A stretch of DNA of 64,000 bases, from positions 62,001-126,000 of the forward strand of contig CALOFP010000002.1 in the NCBI GenBank assembly GCA_942492635.1, given 5' to 3'. Source of the stretch: CALOFP01 sp942492635 (GTDB lineage Bacteria > UBP6 > UBA1177 > CALOFP01). The stretch's first letter is position 1. Each line of letters opens with the position of its first letter. Shown here piece by piece: positions 61,940-64,000 of the stretch. Under the pieces are notes generated by a model that saw only the letters and a list, made by a program, of their open reading frames with translations, made no database searches and was not told where the DNA came from. The position numbers were made by a program, and so were the translations under genes.

Positions 61940-62794
61940 TCAGAAGTTGTCCTGATCCGGTACTTCTGTTTGCTGAGAGTTCGTATCGCTTGTTTCTGTG
62001 TCGATCGGTTTTGCCGAAGGCAGGTCTTCATCTGTCTGAGTTTTTACCTCAGCAGAAGGCTCACCTTCGCTCACAGGAGCGGCTGTGTCCGTGTCAGGAA
62101 CTTCGGCAGAACCCTTCTTCTCAGGTTTAACTTCTTCTTCTGATACGAAACGCTCGTCTGTCTTGATGATAGGTGAAAAAGAGATGTCTCCCTGGCGCTT
62201 GAAAATGTCGGCCTTGCCGTCCATATCCGTATCTTTTTCTATCCTGGTTATCACGTTGTTTGCGTAATACTCCCAGTAATCAGGAGTTCCGTCGTAATTC
62301 TGGTCCTCTTCAAGGCGGTTCAGGTTCCCTTTCTCATCGTAGTATTTCCAGATGTCGGTTTTTTCATCGAACTGGGAGTCAAGTTCTCTGCGAATGATTA
62401 TTCCGTTGAGGTAGAAATCAACCTCGTCAACATTGCCGTCAAAATCGACATCAAGCTCCTCCTTCATTACCGATCCCTTCTTGTCGTAGAATCTCCAGAC
62501 ATCGATTTTTCCGTCACTGTTAAGATCCATTTGCTTTGCAAAAATTCGGGGTTCTCCATCCTTGACCTTTTCAAAAATGGTGAATCGATCAGGTTTCTTG
62601 TCTCTGTTCGTATCGTATTTCTTAATTATATATTTTTCCGGGTCATATTGTATGCCGCCCCCTTTTGCTGTAGGCATTTTACTCCCGTACTCAGAGGAGG
62701 ATGTCTCGGATGACCGCCTTTTTGCATCTCCGTTTGAAGATGCGCAGCCGTGGGCCAGCGAAATAATCAAAAGAAGTGCAATGTATTTTTTCAT
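61940..62794 (-). CDS. Lipoprotein with tandem EF-hand-like calcium loops
   Basis: This 284-residue protein has a lipobox (SLAHGCASS). About six tandem ~22-residue units carry calcium-type loops of the form DxNxDxxxD: DTNRDKKPDRF, DLNSDGKIDVWRFYD, DVDFDGNVDEVDFYL, DQNYDGTPDYWEYY and DTDMDGKADIF, each followed by an aromatic hairpin. The C-terminal ~80 residues are acidic and low-complexity (Ser, Thr, Pro, Glu). It probably binds Ca outside the cell; the function is unknown. ATG 62794 has GGAG upstream. Related repeats occur in lipoproteins of Deltaproteobacteria-like groups (from memory). Confidence 0.82.
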   Translation of the reverse strand: MKKYIALLLIISLAHGCASSNGDAKRRSSETSSSEYGSKMPTAKGGGIQYDPEKYIIKKYDTNRDKKPDRFTIFEKVKDGEPRIFAKQMDLNSDGKIDVWRFYDKKGSVMKEELDVDFDGNVDEVDFYLNGIIIRRELDSQFDEKTDIWKYYDEKGNLNRLEEDQNYDGTPDYWEYYANNVITRIEKDTDMDGKADIFKRQGDISFSPIIKTDERFVSEEEVKPEKKGSAEVPDTDTAAPVSEGEPSAEVKTQTDEDLPSAKPIDTETSDTNSQQTEVPDQDNF

Positions 62795-62878
62795 ATTATT
62801 CTCCAATATTTCTCTTTTATTCTATAAATGTAATAATACATAAATAAAAATCAAATTTTAAAGTTAACCAATGCCTTT

Positions 62879-63640
62879 TCAAACCTCGATCTCCATTCCG
62901 TCGAAACCGGGTTCAACTCCGAGGGGAAGGCTCTTCTCAAGCTTTTCGTAATCGAAATGATGGTTCATGTGGGTGAGAACAGTCCTCTTGGGAGAAAGCT
63001 CCTGGACAAGGGCCAGAACGTCTGAGAGCTGCATGTGTTTATGATGTTCATATTGGACGGTTGTGCTGATAACAAGGCAGTCCAGACCTTCAAGCTTGCT
63101 TTTTTCCGATGGGGTCAGTTCACTGAAATCGGCAAGAAATGCAAAGTTTCCGAGGCGGAAACTGGCAACGTCGATGTCACCGTGAGCGTGAACTATGGGT
63201 TCGAGCTTCAATCCGGAGAAAAAAACGGGTTTTTGTTTGATTTCAAGAGGCTCCAGGAAAGGGATTTCACAGTAGCCGTTCTCTTCGAACATGTACTCGA
63301 AGCGACCTTGCATGGCTTCCAGAGTGTGCTTCATTCCGTAGAAAGGAAGTGGAGCACGATTTCTGAATGCGAACATCCTCAGGTCGTCGATCCCGGCCAT
63401 ATGATCGCTGTGGGCATGTGTAAGCCAGACTGCATCGATATGTTTGACCCCTGCACTAAGTAGTTGGAGCCTGAGTTCTGCGGGAGCATCGACAAGAATT
63501 GTTTTTCTTCCGGTTTCTATAAGAATAGAGAACCGTGTCCTCATATTTTTTCTGTTTTCCGAAAGGCATACAGGACATCCGCACAGGAGTTGAGGTGTTC
63601 CTGCGGAAGAGCCGGTTCCGAGAAGTGTGATCCTCATCAT
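62879..63640 (-). CDS. Metallo-beta-lactamase-fold hydrolase (PhnP-like)
   Basis: This 253-residue MBL protein starts with TLLGTGSSAGTP and a CGCPVC segment, has the metal motif THAHSDHMAGIDDLR near 74-88, then AHGDIDVASFRLGNFAFLADFSEL and the final LTHMNHHFDY. The PhnP/cyclic-phosphodiesterase subfamily hydrolyses phosphodiesters. No phosphonate genes are nearby, so a general phosphodiesterase role is safer. Start 63640 (or 63637) overlaps the upstream gene's end by four bases. Confidence 0.9.
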   Translation of the reverse strand: MMRITLLGTGSSAGTPQLLCGCPVCLSENRKNMRTRFSILIETGRKTILVDAPAELRLQLLSAGVKHIDAVWLTHAHSDHMAGIDDLRMFAFRNRAPLPFYGMKHTLEAMQGRFEYMFEENGYCEIPFLEPLEIKQKPVFFSGLKLEPIVHAHGDIDVASFRLGNFAFLADFSELTPSEKSKLEGLDCLVISTTVQYEHHKHMQLSDVLALVQELSPKRTVLTHMNHHFDYEKLEKSLPLGVEPGFDGMEIEV

Positions 63641-64000
63641 TTAAAGAATTTCCTGAAAAATCCCATGAATCCTGATCGTTTCTTTGTATCCTCCTCGTAG
63701 AGTTCTATCAGGTTCTGAAGATTCTCGATCTCTTTTTTCAGCTTTTCATTTTCTTTTTCTAGCTCTGAGATTCTGTTGACCTCATCCTCCTCAGCGAGAG
63801 TGTTGCCATTTTTTTCAACATTATCGACCTCTTCGGGAAAAGATACGGGGACCAGGGAGCCGAATTCAAACACTTTAACAAATCTGCCCTCACTGTTTTT
63901 CACCATACCTTCAATCTTCACGCCTCCGTTTTTTGAGATTGCCGAAACAGCAGATTCCGTATCGTAAAGAAGTATTGATCGAAGGTCGAGATCTCCTCCC
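63637..64000 (-). CDS. Partial protein with coiled coil, cut by the window edge
   Basis: The minus-strand frame stays open to the last base, beginning in the window as GGDLDLRSILLYDTESAV and continuing ISKNGGVKIEGMVKNSEG. The visible 121 residues include a beta-rich start, a coiled coil (ISELEKENEKLKKEIENLQNL) and a basic end (FMGFFRKFFK) that could touch membrane. A GTG at 63921 has GGAGG only one base away, so the real start is most likely beyond 64000. Function unknown. It overlaps the MBL-hydrolase start. Confidence 0.7.
   Translation of the reverse strand, partial: GGDLDLRSILLYDTESAVSAISKNGGVKIEGMVKNSEGRFVKVFEFGSLVPVSFPEEVDNVEKNGNTLAEEDEVNRISELEKENEKLKKEIENLQNLIELYEEDTKKRSGFMGFFRKFFK

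Noticed and set aside
1..64000. CRISPR arrays, IS elements, integrases and tRNA/rRNA genes
   Set aside because: No spaced direct repeats, transposase motifs, tRNA T-loop/anticodon patterns or rRNA blocks were seen by eye; faint matches such as TTCGTTCGAATACC near 59570 lack a cloverleaf.

Overview
The window looks like a dense chromosomal segment from a Gram-negative, probably anaerobic or facultative bacterium. The envelope evidence is a TonB-dependent receptor, an outer-membrane porin-like barrel, several lipoproteins, PBP1A, MurJ, LysM and lytic-transglycosylase proteins. The anaerobic evidence is a four-subunit 2-oxoacid:ferredoxin oxidoreductase, a small 2x[4Fe-4S] ferredoxin and a biotin-carrier-less carboxyltransferase. 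A PEGA-tailed Ser/Thr kinase, a PxxKW-like Cys protein, a J-domain protein with a long N-terminal region, calcium-loop lipoproteins and a Cys-rich secreted deiminase recall the former Deltaproteobacteria (Myxococcota, Bdellovibrionota, Desulfobacterota) or a neighbouring candidate phylum. No rRNA or tRNA is present, so placement is inference. I see no phage, transposase, integrase or CRISPR array.

Layout. 16-4307 (-): large lipoprotein, transglutaminase-like exported protein, degenerate histidine kinase. 4554-8109 (+): Cys/Lys-rich protein, ferredoxin, stand-alone citrate-lyase-alpha homologue, CPBP membrane protein. 8341-12983 (-): carboxyltransferase, J-domain protein, lytic transglycosylase, PgsA, YjbQ. 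13171-18063 (+): PEGA kinase, PIN-PhoH ATPase, metallophosphoesterase, LipB, lipoprotein. 18127-20968 (+): LysM protein and sensor kinase behind a consensus promoter. 21175-22905 (+): secreted deiminase. 23081-24373 (-): ndk and an exported protein. 24583-26422 (+): PxxKW-like protein and a U32-like protein. 26381-30068 (-): TGS/uridine-kinase protein and TonB receptor. 30275-31999 (+): Na/Pi cotransporter behind a fourfold 11-bp Pho-box array. 32526-35156 (-): 2-oxoacid:ferredoxin oxidoreductase. 35280-44933 (-): a compact eight-gene run (cyclophilin, QueD, RppH, PBP1A, binding protein, membrane receptor, MurJ, Lpd). 45118-49962 (+): porin, lipoprotein, RlmD-type methyltransferase, soluble kinase and response regulator. 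49953-51632 (-): YceD, L32, PlsX. 51892-53064 (+): cytoplasmic leucine-rich-repeat protein. 53048-64000 (-): AlaS, HAD hydrolase, response regulator, PrmC, RF1, L31, myo-inositol-phosphate synthase, EF-hand-like lipoprotein, MBL hydrolase and a protein running off the right edge.

Working together. The central theme is envelope building. PBP1A and MurJ are co-transcribed with an uncharacterised pair, a periplasmic binding protein and a two-TM receptor that lacks every standard output domain. This pair is the best candidate here for an undescribed system. PgsA, PlsX and Ino1 point to phospholipid (possibly phosphatidylinositol) synthesis. KorABCD, the ferredoxin, the CitF homologue and the carboxyltransferase point to ferredoxin-linked central carbon metabolism. 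Several sigma70-like promoters with 16-17 bp spacers and four strong intrinsic terminators are visible. Three convergent gene pairs overlap at their 3' ends, which shows strong compaction.
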